64,000 bases of DNA from NCBI RefSeq assembly GCF_019966595.1, contig NZ_JAINFJ010000012.1, positions 39,718 through 103,717 of the forward strand. Direction: 5' to 3'. Positions 53,366 to 62,821 of the stretch are shown here, piece by piece. How positions within the stretch are numbered: position 1 is the stretch's first letter; each line of letters opens with the position of its first letter. A program made the position numbers and the translations under genes. The stretch comes from Oricola indica. GTDB taxonomy: Bacteria; Pseudomonadota; Alphaproteobacteria; Rhizobiales; Rhizobiaceae. The notes under the pieces are model-generated. The model was not told the origin of the DNA. It did no database searches and worked only from the letters and a program-made list of their open reading frames with translations.

Positions 53366-54129
53366 TCTGCGATATTCCGCTCCATCAACCTGACGTAAAG
53401 GCCGGGGGCGAGGCGGTTGATCCACCAGGCGATGCGGGCCACGCGCCCGACCGGGATCATGGCGCGGCCGCGACGGACGCCATCGAGTATGACACGGGCG
53501 GCCTGATCCGAATTCATGTAGTCGATCCCGTCGGCAGCTGAGCCTGGGCGCGCGATACCGCCCGGGCGGTTTTCCGGGTTGCCGAGATTGGTGGCGACGA
53601 AGGACGGCGCTGCGATATGGACGGAAACGCCATGCGGCTTTTCCTCCGAGGCGAGCGTGCGGAAAAAGCCCTCCAGCGCGTGTTTCGACGCCGAATAGGC
53701 GGAGCGGCGATGCAATGGCGCGAAGCCGGCTACCGAGGAGATCGCCAGATGCGCGCCTCCAGCTTCGCGAACCGCGCGCAACAGCCCGGCCGCGACCTCG
53801 ACCGCCCCGAAATAGTTCACGTCGAAGACCTTGCGGTGAACTTCGGCCGGCATGTCGGCGAAGAGGCCGATTTGTGTGATGCCGGCATTGTAGATCACAA
53901 GATCGATCGAGGGGCGCGAGGCGACGATCGCCGCGCAGGTCTCGCTGACCTGATCATGCTCTGTCAGGTCGCAAGGCCAGACGCCGACAGCATCGCCGAG
54001 ATCCTTCGCTTTACCGAGTTCCGCACCCGGAAGGTCGAGGATCGCGACATGCCATCCTTCGCCGAGCAGACGTTGCGCCAAGGCGCGCCCGAGCCCGCCC
54101 GCGCCGCCGGTGATGACAGCCGTCTTCAA
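53362..54129 (-). CDS. Short-chain dehydrogenase/reductase (classical SDR)
   Basis: Protein of 255 residues. The cofactor motif ITGGAGGLGRALAQRL, NAG in VIYNAGITQIG, the active-site Ser in LAISSVAG and YSASK are complete. The C-terminal part after residue about 210 ends in a hydrophobic-basic segment (RIAWWINRLAPGLYVRL) that may contact the membrane. It is the last gene of a leftward four-gene operon, overlapping its upstream neighbour by four bases; the substrate is presumably related to that of the monooxygenase and symporter. Confidence 0.9.
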   Translation of the reverse strand: MKTAVITGGAGGLGRALAQRLLGEGWHVAILDLPGAELGKAKDLGDAVGVWPCDLTEHDQVSETCAAIVASRPSIDLVIYNAGITQIGLFADMPAEVHRKVFDVNYFGAVEVAAGLLRAVREAGGAHLAISSVAGFAPLHRRSAYSASKHALEGFFRTLASEEKPHGVSVHIAAPSFVATNLGNPENRPGGIARPGSAADGIDYMNSDQAARVILDGVRRGRAMIPVGRVARIAWWINRLAPGLYVRLMERNIAD

Positions 54130-55061
54130 AGCCCCACCGCCTTGCGCCAGAGATCGAAGACCTCCGCACTGGTCCGTTCGGGCACGTAGCCGAATTCTGT
54201 TTTCAGTTTCGTGTTGTCGAGTACCGGACGGAACTGCAGAAAGCGCACCTGTTCCGGCCCGTAGCGCGACAGGCCGAGCGGCCGGGCGATGCCAAGAGCG
54301 AGCTTCAGCAGGCCCGGCGGCAGCCAGCGCACCCTCTTGCCAAGGGCGCGCGCCAGATCTCGGGTCCCGAGCGCTCCATCGCCCGCGACATTGAAGATAC
54401 CGGGCGGCCCGTCGGTCGCGGCGCGTTTCAGGATGCGAGCGAGATCCCGTGTCCAGATGAAGACGAAGGGACTGTCGGAGCCGCGAATGCCGAGCAAGGG
54501 ATCGCGCCGGAAGAGCGCCGTGATCTGGTTCTCGATGCCCTCGCCCAGTACCGTGCCGACGCGCAACACGACCTGCTCCAGCGCGGGATGGTCACACCGC
54601 GCCTCGGCCAGCATTTCCTCCACCAGCCGCTTGTGATGGGCATAGGCGAATTCCTCGTTGCCACGCAGGGTGTCTTCCTCACGCAACGGCACCGGATTAT
54701 CGGCATGGTATCCGTAAGCTGCTCCTGACGAAGTTACCACGATGCGGCGCACGCCATGCGCGATGCAGGCATCGATCACCTTGCGGCTGCCTTCGACATC
54801 CACGGAATATTGGAGTTCCCGCGTCGAGCCGGTTGGCGGCGTGACGATCGAGGCGAGATGGACGACGACCTCGGGCTTCCAGTCGCCGATGACCGCGAGC
54901 GCATCATCGCCGCGCACGTCCAGCGGCCGGTATTCGACGCTTTCGGGCAGTGTCTTCGGCGGGCGAATATCCGTCGCCAGGACGTCGTCGCCATCCTGCA
55001 TTTCGGCGAGCAGCGCCTGGCCGATGCCTCCGGCGGCTCCCGTGATCAGGATACGTGTCAT
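54126..55061 (-). CDS. NAD-dependent epimerase/dehydratase family protein (extended SDR)
   Basis: Protein of 311 residues from ATG 55061, whose ATGA overlaps the symporter stop. RILITGAAGGIGQALLAEM binds the dinucleotide, DIRPPKTL gives the usual acidic residue for NAD, SSGAAYGYH and YAHHK form the active site. The family covers sugar-nucleotide epimerases, but also 3-beta-hydroxysteroid dehydrogenases; with a bile acid-type symporter upstream the latter is a fair hypothesis, not shown. Third gene of the operon. Confidence 0.85.
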   Translation of the reverse strand: MTRILITGAAGGIGQALLAEMQDGDDVLATDIRPPKTLPESVEYRPLDVRGDDALAVIGDWKPEVVVHLASIVTPPTGSTRELQYSVDVEGSRKVIDACIAHGVRRIVVTSSGAAYGYHADNPVPLREEDTLRGNEEFAYAHHKRLVEEMLAEARCDHPALEQVVLRVGTVLGEGIENQITALFRRDPLLGIRGSDSPFVFIWTRDLARILKRAATDGPPGIFNVAGDGALGTRDLARALGKRVRWLPPGLLKLALGIARPLGLSRYGPEQVRFLQFRPVLDNTKLKTEFGYVPERTSAEVFDLWRKAVGL

Positions 55062-55963
55062 CGCGCCGCCTCGGTACGGGCCATCAACCATGCGAGGCCG
55101 AGACCGGACACGGCGTGCCAGATGCCCCAGAAGGCCGCGACGACCGCCATGCCGCCCAATCCGTGGAAAAAGGCGAAGATCAGGATCAGGCCGAGCCCGG
55201 AATTCTGGATACCGGTCTCTATGGTGATGGCGCGGCGATCATAAGGGCTGACGCGCGCCAGCGTAGCGGTCGCAAAGCCACCGCCAAGCGCCAGCGCATT
55301 GTGCGCGATGACCAGCGCCGCGACCGCCCCGATATAGGCTAGGAAGAAGCCCCAGTTCGCGGCAAGAGCGATGACGATGAAGGCGATGAATATCACCATG
55401 GAAAGCATCTGCATCGGCCTGCGGATGCGCGCCGCGATGTCCGGATTGCGGGCGTTGAGCAGGATGCCGAGACAAAGCGGCAGGACCAGCATCAGAAAAA
55501 CCGTGACGGCCACGGTCACCGGGTCAATCGCGGTTTCCTGCAGGATCTTGCGCGTCGGCGCGTAGAGGCTGCCCCACAGGCCGATATTGAAAGGTGTCAT
55601 CACGATGGCGGCGACAGTGGCGATCGCTGTTATGGAAACCGACAGGGCCGTGTTGCCGCCGGCGCGGTGTGTGATGAAGTTGGAGATATTGCCACCGGGA
55701 CAGGCCGCAACAAGAATCAGGCCGAGTGCGATGGACGGGCGCGGCCCGACTGCGAGAATGAACAGGAAGGTTACGACCGGCAGGACGACGAATTGCGACA
55801 GCAGGCCCGCCACAAGCGGTTTCGGCGCCCTCAGGAGCGCGTGGAAATCCGCCGGCCTCAGGTCGAGCGCGATGGAAAACATCACGATCGCCAGTATCGC
55901 ATTCAGCAGCGTCAGCGAGCCGGGGCTGAAATTCAGGAGAACGGTATCGATATCGCCCGACAT
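55058..55963 (-). CDS. Bile acid:sodium symporter family (BASS) transporter
   Basis: Protein of 301 residues with about nine membrane segments. ACPGGNISNFITHRAGGN and ITIETGIQNSGLGLIL are the two crossing-helix sodium-site motifs of the BASS family. It would import an organic anion (bile acid, steroid or small carboxylate) with sodium. The start codon shares one base with the monooxygenase stop (TGATG), so translation is coupled. Substrate inferred only from neighbours. Confidence 0.9.
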   Translation of the reverse strand: MSGDIDTVLLNFSPGSLTLLNAILAIVMFSIALDLRPADFHALLRAPKPLVAGLLSQFVVLPVVTFLFILAVGPRPSIALGLILVAACPGGNISNFITHRAGGNTALSVSITAIATVAAIVMTPFNIGLWGSLYAPTRKILQETAIDPVTVAVTVFLMLVLPLCLGILLNARNPDIAARIRRPMQMLSMVIFIAFIVIALAANWGFFLAYIGAVAALVIAHNALALGGGFATATLARVSPYDRRAITIETGIQNSGLGLILIFAFFHGLGGMAVVAAFWGIWHAVSGLGLAWLMARTEAAR

Positions 55964-57312
55964 CACGCGGCACCCTTCAGCCTTGCGATGCGCGACGTGA
56001 CGGCGTTCCTGAACGTCGCCTTGTCGACGTAATAGGCCATGCGCGGCAGATCGATATAATTCATCCCGCCGGTCGCCCGATCGAAGCCGCCTGCTTTTTC
56101 CGCATGCATCGCCTTCGCCGCCGCGGTTCCGTCGCGCAGGCCGCGTATGTAGCGCGCGACCATTTCGGCCTGCTCGTGACGGCCTTGCCAGCCGAGGCCG
56201 GATGCCTCGACCATGCCCATCAGGAACAGGTCGTCACGGTTCGGATGCATGCAGTTGAGGAAGAGATGCGGCGCATCGCCCTTCCAGTTGAGCAGGGCGT
56301 CGTCGATGAAGGGGTAATGGAGCTTGTAGCCGGTGGCGGCGAGGACCATGTCGTACTCGCCGCTCGTCCCGTCCCGGAAATGCACGGTCCGGCCATCGAA
56401 GCGCTCGATATCGGCGCGGATCCTGATGTCGCCGTGACCGGCGTGGAACAGGATCAGCGAATTGACCACCGGGTGGGATTCATAAAGCTGGTAGTCCGGT
56501 TTCGGGAAGCCGTATTTCTGCGGGTCGCCGACGAACCATTTCAGGATCATCGCGTCGACCTTGCGCTTGAGCCACATGGGGAGCTTTATCGCGCCGCCCA
56601 TCGTGTCGGCCGGCTTGCCGAAGACGTATTTCGGCACGAAATAATAGCCCCGCCGCATCGACAGCTCGCATGAGACGCCGTGATGGATCGCATCGACGGC
56701 GATGTCGCAACCGGAATTGCCCGCCCCGATGACGAGAACCCGCTTGCCGTCGAACTGGCGCGGCGAGCGATACCGGCTCGAATGGATCAGTTCGCCGGTA
56801 AACTCGCCCGGAAAGTCCGGCATGTTCGGTTCGGAAAGCGTGCCGTTGGCAATCAGGACGCCCGCGAATACATCGTCATGCGTTTCGCCGGTGTTGTCGC
56901 GCCATGTCACGCGCCACCCCTCGCCATCACCGCCCAAGGGCTCGACGCGAAGGACCTCGGTCTCGAACAGGAAATGCCGCCGCAGATCGAAACGGTCGGC
57001 GAAGTTGCGGAAATAGGATTTCAGTTCGCGGTGCGACGGGTATTCGGCGACCGCGTCGTCCATCGGGAAATCGGCAAATTCCGTCATCGTCTTCGACGAG
57101 ATCAGGTGCGCCGTCTCGTACATGGTCGAGCGCGGACCATCGATATCCCAGAGACCGCCAACATCCGAATGCAGTTCGAATCCCCGGAACGGGATGCCCT
57201 GCTCGACGAGCATCTTCGCCATGGCGAGGCCCATCGGGCCGGCACCGATCAGCGCGTAGCTGTCACGGTTGCGAACGCCCTCCTCCGGCGTCCGGCTTTC
57301 AGCTTGCGTCAT
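55963..57312 (-). CDS. Flavin-containing monooxygenase
   Basis: Protein of 449 residues from ATG 57312 with GGGGAGGAA upstream. Two Rossmann motifs (YALIGAGPMGLAMAK for FAD, VLVIGAGNSGCDIAVD for NADPH) enclose the family signature FTGELIHSSRY, which fits FxGxxxHxxx(Y/F) of FMOs rather than the Trp form of Baeyer-Villiger enzymes. ATGYKLHYPF is the second conserved stretch. It would oxygenate an organic substrate with NADPH and O2. First gene of the operon and divergent from tetR across an 18-bp palindrome. Confidence 0.9.
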   Translation of the reverse strand: MTQAESRTPEEGVRNRDSYALIGAGPMGLAMAKMLVEQGIPFRGFELHSDVGGLWDIDGPRSTMYETAHLISSKTMTEFADFPMDDAVAEYPSHRELKSYFRNFADRFDLRRHFLFETEVLRVEPLGGDGEGWRVTWRDNTGETHDDVFAGVLIANGTLSEPNMPDFPGEFTGELIHSSRYRSPRQFDGKRVLVIGAGNSGCDIAVDAIHHGVSCELSMRRGYYFVPKYVFGKPADTMGGAIKLPMWLKRKVDAMILKWFVGDPQKYGFPKPDYQLYESHPVVNSLILFHAGHGDIRIRADIERFDGRTVHFRDGTSGEYDMVLAATGYKLHYPFIDDALLNWKGDAPHLFLNCMHPNRDDLFLMGMVEASGLGWQGRHEQAEMVARYIRGLRDGTAAAKAMHAEKAGGFDRATGGMNYIDLPRMAYYVDKATFRNAVTSRIARLKGAA

Positions 57313-57352
57313 GTTTCCTCCCCGGGCTTTCGCGTCCCGATCCAAGTCTAGT

Positions 57353-57370
57353 ATTGAACGATCGTTCAAT
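57353..57370. promoter_or_regulatory. 18-bp perfect palindrome, probable TetR operator
   Basis: ATTGAACGATCGTTCAAT reads identically on both strands. It lies 19 bases before the tetR start and 40 bases before the monooxygenase start, so a bound dimer could control both directions. Such sites are typical of autoregulated TetR pairs. Confidence 0.8.
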
Positions 57371-57389
57371 TTAATGCAAGCTGGATTTC

Positions 57390-58064
57390 ATGACCGACGC
57401 CAAGGCCCCGCCGCGCAAGCGCGCTCCCTCCAAGCGCTCCCTCGAAACGCGCGCCCGCATTCTCGATGCAGCGGAAGTGCTGTTTGCCCGAGGCGGCTTC
57501 GACGGCGCATCGATGCGCGATATCGCGACGGCTGCCGATGTGCCGGTGGCGCTGGTCAATTTCCACGGCGGCGCGAAGGAGGACCTTTTCGCGACCATCG
57601 TGGCGCGGCGTGCGGACGCGTTGTCGCAACGGAGACTTGCCGCGCTTGCAACTGCAAAGGAAAAGCAATCCGCCCCTGACCTGCGCGACGTGCTCGATTG
57701 CTTCATCCGGCCCTATATCGATCTCGCCAGGACCGGCGGACCGCAATGGACCGCTTACGCAAGGCTGATCGCCCATGTTTCGGCGGATGAACGCTGGCGG
57801 CCGATCAGCGAACGCTGCTTCGACCCGACAGCGGCCCTCTTTACGGCTGAGCTCGCGAGGCTTTTCCCGGCCACCCCGCCGTGCCGGATCGCAGGGGCTT
57901 TCGTGTTCTCGATCTCGGCGATGCTTTCGCTCGCCACCTCGCGCTGGCGTATCGAAGCCATGGCCGGCGTGCCGCAGGGCGGAAATGGCGGTATCGACGA
58001 CTGGGCGGATGTCCTGATCGACTTCAGCGAAGGCGGCTTCCGGTCCGTGATGGCCGGCGCCTAA
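57390..58064 (+). CDS. TetR-family transcriptional regulator
   Basis: Protein of 224 residues. The N-terminal helix-turn-helix (ILDAAEVLFARGGFDGASM, RDIATAADVPVALVNFHGG) is standard, preceded by a basic arm. The C-terminal ligand domain resembles the CecR-like or AcrR C-terminal group (FTAELARLFP region). Divergent from the monooxygenase operon with a palindromic operator between, so it most likely represses that operon and itself; the inducer would be a substrate of the operon. Ends 9 bases from the convergent iclR gene. Confidence 0.92.
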   Translation: MTDAKAPPRKRAPSKRSLETRARILDAAEVLFARGGFDGASMRDIATAADVPVALVNFHGGAKEDLFATIVARRADALSQRRLAALATAKEKQSAPDLRDVLDCFIRPYIDLARTGGPQWTAYARLIAHVSADERWRPISERCFDPTAALFTAELARLFPATPPCRIAGAFVFSISAMLSLATSRWRIEAMAGVPQGGNGGIDDWADVLIDFSEGGFRSVMAGA

Positions 58065-58073
58065 ACCGCCGTC

Positions 58074-58853
58074 TCAGGCGTCGTCGCCTTCGGCGGCGCG
58101 ACGGTCGGCGGCCAATTGCGCGCTGATTTCGGCCGATACTTCGCGCACACGATTTCCGATGCGATCGACAACATCCCGCGCAGCCGACTCGTCGGCGATC
58201 GTGACGCAAAAGGTGCCGATCGGGCTGGTGCCGCCGTCGAAGATCGGCGCGGCGATGCCGGTAACGCCTGGCGTCACTTCGCCGGACGCGACGGCATAAC
58301 CCCGGCGGCGGATCCGACGCAGTTCCGCCTGCACCTCGTCCAGTGTCGCGCCGAGGCCGACAGCCTCCATTTCGGACCGGTTGGCCTCGACGATGGGTGC
58401 GAGCTTGCGCCTGTTCAGGGCCGACATGACGGCGCGCGAGATCGCGCCGCGCGCCAGCGGCAGCGGACGGCCGCGCGGATAGTCGTTTTCAAGGTCCGGC
58501 GTGGCGGATTCCGATGCAACGACGAGGAGCTTGTTGCCGTACCAGCGCACGAGAAGCGCCGCGCAGGGCCAGGCCGCAGCGCAGGACTCCATGTGGGGGC
58601 GGGCATACCGTTCCAGCGTATCGGACTTGCGCACCAGGAAATCGAGTTCGACGACGCGCGGGCCGAGCGCGAAACCGCCGGTGGGCATCGATGTCACGAA
58701 GCCCGCTTCCCTCAGGATCTTGAGATAGCGATAGAGCGTCGGCCGGCTGTAGCCGAGTTCCTCCATCATTTCGTCGGGCGTCCATTCAAGACGGTCCTCG
58801 CCGAACACATCGAGCAACGCAAGGATGCGCTCGAGACTGTTCTTTCTTTCCAA
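58074..58853 (-). CDS. IclR-family transcriptional regulator
   Basis: Protein of 259 residues. Winged helix at residues 5-65 (SLERILALLDVFGED, ELGYSRPTLYRYLKILREAGF in two parts) and the IclR effector domain (GGFALGPRVVELDF, RGAISRAVMSAL, YAVASGEVTPGVTGIAAPIF). Targets unknown: it is convergent with tetR and is followed upstream by the lacI gene on the same strand, 102 bases away. No operator could be assigned. Confidence 0.92.
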   Translation of the reverse strand: MERKNSLERILALLDVFGEDRLEWTPDEMMEELGYSRPTLYRYLKILREAGFVTSMPTGGFALGPRVVELDFLVRKSDTLERYARPHMESCAAAWPCAALLVRWYGNKLLVVASESATPDLENDYPRGRPLPLARGAISRAVMSALNRRKLAPIVEANRSEMEAVGLGATLDEVQAELRRIRRRGYAVASGEVTPGVTGIAAPIFDGGTSPIGTFCVTIADESAARDVVDRIGNRVREVSAEISAQLAADRRAAEGDDA

Positions 58854-58955
58854 GAATCGCCCCCCTTGTCGCTGCGCGCCGCATTCATCTCCGGCTTCGC
58901 GCGCATCGGAATTCCCGCGTCTTAGCGGGGAACGTCAGGCGATGAAAGGGAATGT

Positions 58956-59999
58956 TCAGCCAGTCCTTGGCGTCGAACAGGAGTCCCGGACGATGAGGTC
59001 GCCGTGCAAAAGTGTCGTTTCGGCGGGCACGGTGCGCCTCGGCAGATAATCGAGCAGGTGCGCCATCGCCAATTCGCCGATCTGCCCTCGCGGCTGACGG
59101 ATCGTCGTCAGAGACGGGGAGATGTTGTGCGCGAAAGGTATGTCATCGAATCCGATCACCGAGAAATCGCGCGGCACGTCGTATCCGCGCGACTGCAGCG
59201 ATCCGATGACGCCGATGGCCGTGCTGTCGTTGTAACAAACGAAGGCGGTCGGCAGGCTGTCGCGGATGAACAGACGCTCGATCGCTGAGCGCCCGCCCTC
59301 GCTGGTGCCATCGCCCTGGATCTTCCAGAAGGAACTCTGGTCGGAGGACTCCGACAGCGCCATGCAATATCCCCTGTAGCGGTGATCGGACGCGATTTCG
59401 CCGGAGGGTCCGGAGATGAAGGCGATCCGGCTGTGCCCGAGCGAGATGAGATATTCCGTTGCGACCTTTGCGGCGGCGACATCGTCGACGCCGACATAGG
59501 CGATGGCTTCCGGACTGACCGGGCGCAGCACCGCAACCATCGGCGGCAACGCCGCCTCGGGGTTCTTCGGCCATCCGGCAACGGGTACGTGGCCTGTAAG
59601 GAGGACGAGACCGTCGGCCATGCCCGTCGACAGGAAGCTGAGATACTTCTCCTCAAGGCCGACATCGCCCTCGGTGTTGCCGATCAGCACGCCGTAGCCG
59701 CGGCCATTGGCGACCTTCTCGAGCCCGGTTAGGATGCCCGGGAAGTTCGGATCGGAAATCGATTGCGCCAGCACCATGACCATGCGCGAGCGCTGCATGC
59801 GAAGGTTCTGCGCCATGGCGTTCGCGGTGTAGCCCGTGCGCGCGATTGCGGCCGTGACCTTCTTGCGCGTGCTTTCGGCCACTTTCTCCGGCGAACGGAT
59901 GGTTCGACTGACCGTGGCGATCGAAACGCCGGCAATCTTGGCGACGTCCTCGATCGTTGCGGGCCTGAGTGGCTGGGTCTTCAAGTCTTGTGATGTCAT
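58956..59999 (-). CDS. LacI-family regulator of the adjacent sugar ABC transporter
   Basis: Protein of 347 residues from ATG 59999. IEDVAKIAGVSIATVSR is the LacI helix-turn-helix, followed by the hinge region (MAQNLRMQRSRMVMVLA) and a periplasmic-binding-protein-like sensor (AFISGPSGEIASDHRYRGY, FVCYNDSTAIGVIGSLQSRG in parts, VIGFDDIPFAH). Divergent from the ABC operon with three LacI-type operators between, so probably its repressor. Ligand not determinable. Confidence 0.92.
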   Translation of the reverse strand: MTSQDLKTQPLRPATIEDVAKIAGVSIATVSRTIRSPEKVAESTRKKVTAAIARTGYTANAMAQNLRMQRSRMVMVLAQSISDPNFPGILTGLEKVANGRGYGVLIGNTEGDVGLEEKYLSFLSTGMADGLVLLTGHVPVAGWPKNPEAALPPMVAVLRPVSPEAIAYVGVDDVAAAKVATEYLISLGHSRIAFISGPSGEIASDHRYRGYCMALSESSDQSSFWKIQGDGTSEGGRSAIERLFIRDSLPTAFVCYNDSTAIGVIGSLQSRGYDVPRDFSVIGFDDIPFAHNISPSLTTIRQPRGQIGELAMAHLLDYLPRRTVPAETTLLHGDLIVRDSCSTPRTG

Positions 60000-60074
60000 G
60001 TGCTCGCGAACCGCGCACAAGAGGCGCCGGGAATCGGTGCCGGGAATGCGCACAATAACCAACCTTCATGGCTA

Positions 60075-60131
60075 TGATAAGGTTCACAGGCACCAATGAA
60101 AAGGTTTACATAATTCGTGAAAAGGTTTACA
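60075..60131 (+). promoter_or_regulatory. Three phased LacI-type operators upstream of the sugar ABC operon
   Basis: TGATAAGGTTCACA at 60075-60088, TGAAAAGGTTTACA at 60097-60110 and TGAAAAGGTTTACA at 60118-60131. Start-to-start distances are 22 and 21 bases, two helical turns, putting all three on one DNA face. Sites two and three match the common LacI/GalR palindrome TGTAAACGTTTACA at 12 of 14 positions. Confidence 0.7.
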
Positions 60132-60178
60132 GAAGATGCGCCGATTGAGGAGTCGGACTGCTTTGGGAGGAGCGCGCC

Positions 60179-61705
60179 GTGCTGACGACAGCCAGCGGGA
60201 ACACATCTGTGCTAGCCGCCGAGCGCGTCAGCAAATCGTTCGGGAGCGTCCCCGTCCTTTTCAGCGTCTCGTTCGACATCAGAGCCGGCGAGGTCCACGC
60301 GCTGATCGGCGAAAACGGCGCCGGCAAATCCACCCTCATGAAAATTCTGTCGGGTTTCCACGACACGACGTCGGGCACGATCCGCCTCGATGGCGAAGCC
60401 CTGACCCTGCCGCCGAACGGACAGGCGGAAGCGCTGGGCATCGTGCTGATCCACCAGGAGCTCAATCTCGCCGAACAGATGACGGTCGCCGAGAATATCT
60501 ATCTCGGACGCGAACTGACGAAGAACGGTTTTCTGAACCGGGCCGAGATGGCGCGACGGGTGAGCGACATGCTCGCCGAAGTCGGCCTCGACATCTCTCC
60601 CGGATCGCGCATCTCGGAGCTTTCGATCGCGCAGAAGCAGATGGTCGAAATCGTCAAGGCAATGAGCCGCAACGCCCGCGTCCTGATCATGGACGAGCCG
60701 ACCGCGGTGCTTACCGAGGCGGAGACCGAACTATTCTTCAAGCAGGTCCGCAAACTCAAGGCGGGCGGAACCGCCATCGTCTTCGTCTCGCACAAGCTCC
60801 ACGAGGTCAGCGAAATCGCCGACCGGGTCACAATCCTGCGCGACGGTCAGTGGATCACGACCAAACCGGCCGGCGAATTCACACTGGATAGCATGGCGCA
60901 GCTGATGGTCGGCCGCGAATTGTCGGATTTTTATCCGCCGCTCAACGAGGCCGATGTCGATGCCGACGTGGTGCTGGCGGTTCGCAATCTCTCCACGCGC
61001 AATCTGCGCGATATCTCTTTCGAGCTGCGCAAGGGCGAGGTGCTCGGTTTTTCAGGCCTGATCGGATCCGGCCGCTCCGAACTGTTCGAGGCAATCTGCT
61101 GCCTGCGGGACCGGGACAGCGGTACGGTGCTGGTCGACGGCCGGGAGACGAATTTCTCGTCCGTCGCCGAAGCCCGCGATGCGGGAATCGTCTACCTGAC
61201 CAAGGATCGCAAGGAAAAGGGCCTCCTGATGGAACAGGGCATGCGGCCCAACATGACGCTGCTCGCCCTGCCAAAATTCACGCGGCATTTCATGCTCGAC
61301 CGGGCCGCCGAACAGGCCGCCCTTGAGCGCGGCATCCGCCGCTTCGACATTCGTACCCGCAATCCGGACATCAAGGCGCGCGAGCTCTCCGGCGGAAACC
61401 AGCAGAAACTGCTGCTCGCCAAGATCATGGAGGCCGATCCGCGCGTCGTCATCATCGACGAACCGACACGCGGCATCGATGTCGGCACCAAGCAGCAGAT
61501 CTACCACTTCATCGCTGCGCTCGCCGCCGAAGGGATGTCGGTCGTGGTGATCTCGTCGGAAATGCCGGAAATCATCGGTGTCTGCCACCGCGTCCTCGTG
61601 ATGCGCTCGGGACGGATCACCGGCGAGTTGACCGGTGACGCCATCAACGAAAACGAAATCGTGCGTTACGCCGCCGGATTGAAAGAGGAAAGAACCCGTG
61701 TCTGA
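60179..61705 (+). CDS. Sugar ABC transporter ATP-binding protein (RbsA/MglA-like)
   Basis: Protein of 508 residues from GTG 60179 with GGGAGGAG upstream. It is a tandem double ATPase: the first half has Walker A GENGAGKST, the signature ELSIAQKQMVEI and Walker B LIMDEPT; the second half lacks a normal Walker A (GLIGSGRSELFE) as usual in this class, but has ELSGGNQQKLLLAK and VVIIDEPTRGIDVG. Energises import with the permease it overlaps by eight bases. Pentose, hexose or polyol substrate. Confidence 0.95.
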   Translation: MLTTASGNTSVLAAERVSKSFGSVPVLFSVSFDIRAGEVHALIGENGAGKSTLMKILSGFHDTTSGTIRLDGEALTLPPNGQAEALGIVLIHQELNLAEQMTVAENIYLGRELTKNGFLNRAEMARRVSDMLAEVGLDISPGSRISELSIAQKQMVEIVKAMSRNARVLIMDEPTAVLTEAETELFFKQVRKLKAGGTAIVFVSHKLHEVSEIADRVTILRDGQWITTKPAGEFTLDSMAQLMVGRELSDFYPPLNEADVDADVVLAVRNLSTRNLRDISFELRKGEVLGFSGLIGSGRSELFEAICCLRDRDSGTVLVDGRETNFSSVAEARDAGIVYLTKDRKEKGLLMEQGMRPNMTLLALPKFTRHFMLDRAAEQAALERGIRRFDIRTRNPDIKARELSGGNQQKLLLAKIMEADPRVVIIDEPTRGIDVGTKQQIYHFIAALAAEGMSVVVISSEMPEIIGVCHRVLVMRSGRITGELTGDAINENEIVRYAAGLKEERTRV

Positions 61706-62717
61706 CACCGCAGCGCCCCGGTCCGCCAGGCCCCGCATGACCGCCATCGATTTCAAGACGCTCGGCCCGGCGATGGCGCTGATCCTGCTTTGCGTCATTG
61801 GCTTCATGCTGAACCCGGCCTTCCTGAGCGAGGGCAACATCACCAACCTGCTGACCCGCTCGGCCTTTATCGGCATCATCGCCGTCGGCGCGACCTTCGT
61901 CATCACCGCAGGCGGCATCGACCTGTCCGTGGGCTCCATGGCCGCGGTGATCGCCGGCGTCATGATCATCGTGATGAACAATTCGATCGACACGTTCGGC
62001 GCCGGCGTGACGACCGTGCTGATCGGCTGCGGCTGCTCGGTCCTGCTCGGGCTCGGCGCCGGCTGGATCAATGGAACGCTGACCACCAAGGGCAAGATCG
62101 AAGCCTTCATCGTCACGCTCGGAACGATGGGCATCTTCCGGTCGCTGGTCACCTATTTTGCCGATGGCGGAACGCTGTCGCTCAATTTCGAAATCCGCAC
62201 GACCTACAGGCCGGTTTACTACGACAGCTTCTTCGGCCTGCCCTTCCCGGTCTGGGTGTTCATCGCGGTCTCGATCGCCGGTTGGGTGCTGCTCAACCGC
62301 ACAGCATTCGGCCGTTACTGCACCGCGATCGGCTCGAACGAGGCCGTCGCGAAATACTCCGCGATCAAGGTCGATCGCATCAAGACCTGGACCTATGTGC
62401 TGCAGGGCCTCTGCGTCGCCCTGGCAACGATCATCTATGTGCCGCGGCTCGGGTCCGCCTCCTCGTCGACGGGCGTCTTGTGGGAACTGGAAGCCATTGC
62501 AGCGGTGATCATCGGCGGAACCGTGCTGAAGGGCGGTTACGGGCGCATCGGAGGGACCATACTCGGGGCGCTGATCCTGACCACGATCGGCAATATCCTG
62601 AATTTCACCGACATGATCTCGAACTACCTGAACGGCACCATGCAGGGCCTGATCATCATCGTCGCCGTGTGGCTGCAGCGCGGCGACTGGACAAGGCGAA
62701 GTCCGCCGAAAACCTGA
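61698..62717 (+). CDS. Sugar ABC transporter permease (RbsC-like)
   Basis: Protein of 339 residues, hydrophobic with about ten membrane segments. GGIDLSVGSMAAVIAG, IEAFIVTLGTMGIFRSLV, RYCTAIGSNEAVAKYSAIKV and the GGTVLKGGYGRIGGTILGAL loop (each a family landmark) place it in the ribose/xylose permease group. It starts within the ATPase gene and is followed after 104 bases by the binding protein. Confidence 0.95.
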   Translation: MSDTAAPRSARPRMTAIDFKTLGPAMALILLCVIGFMLNPAFLSEGNITNLLTRSAFIGIIAVGATFVITAGGIDLSVGSMAAVIAGVMIIVMNNSIDTFGAGVTTVLIGCGCSVLLGLGAGWINGTLTTKGKIEAFIVTLGTMGIFRSLVTYFADGGTLSLNFEIRTTYRPVYYDSFFGLPFPVWVFIAVSIAGWVLLNRTAFGRYCTAIGSNEAVAKYSAIKVDRIKTWTYVLQGLCVALATIIYVPRLGSASSSTGVLWELEAIAAVIIGGTVLKGGYGRIGGTILGALILTTIGNILNFTDMISNYLNGTMQGLIIIVAVWLQRGDWTRRSPPKT

Positions 62718-62821
62718 CCAAGAATTCGCGCGTCGAACCAGGAAGCGAACCGACGTCGTGAAGAGCCGGGCGTTCCCGGAACGGGGAAGCTCACCAAAGA
62801 AAAGTCAATGGAGGAGTTAAC

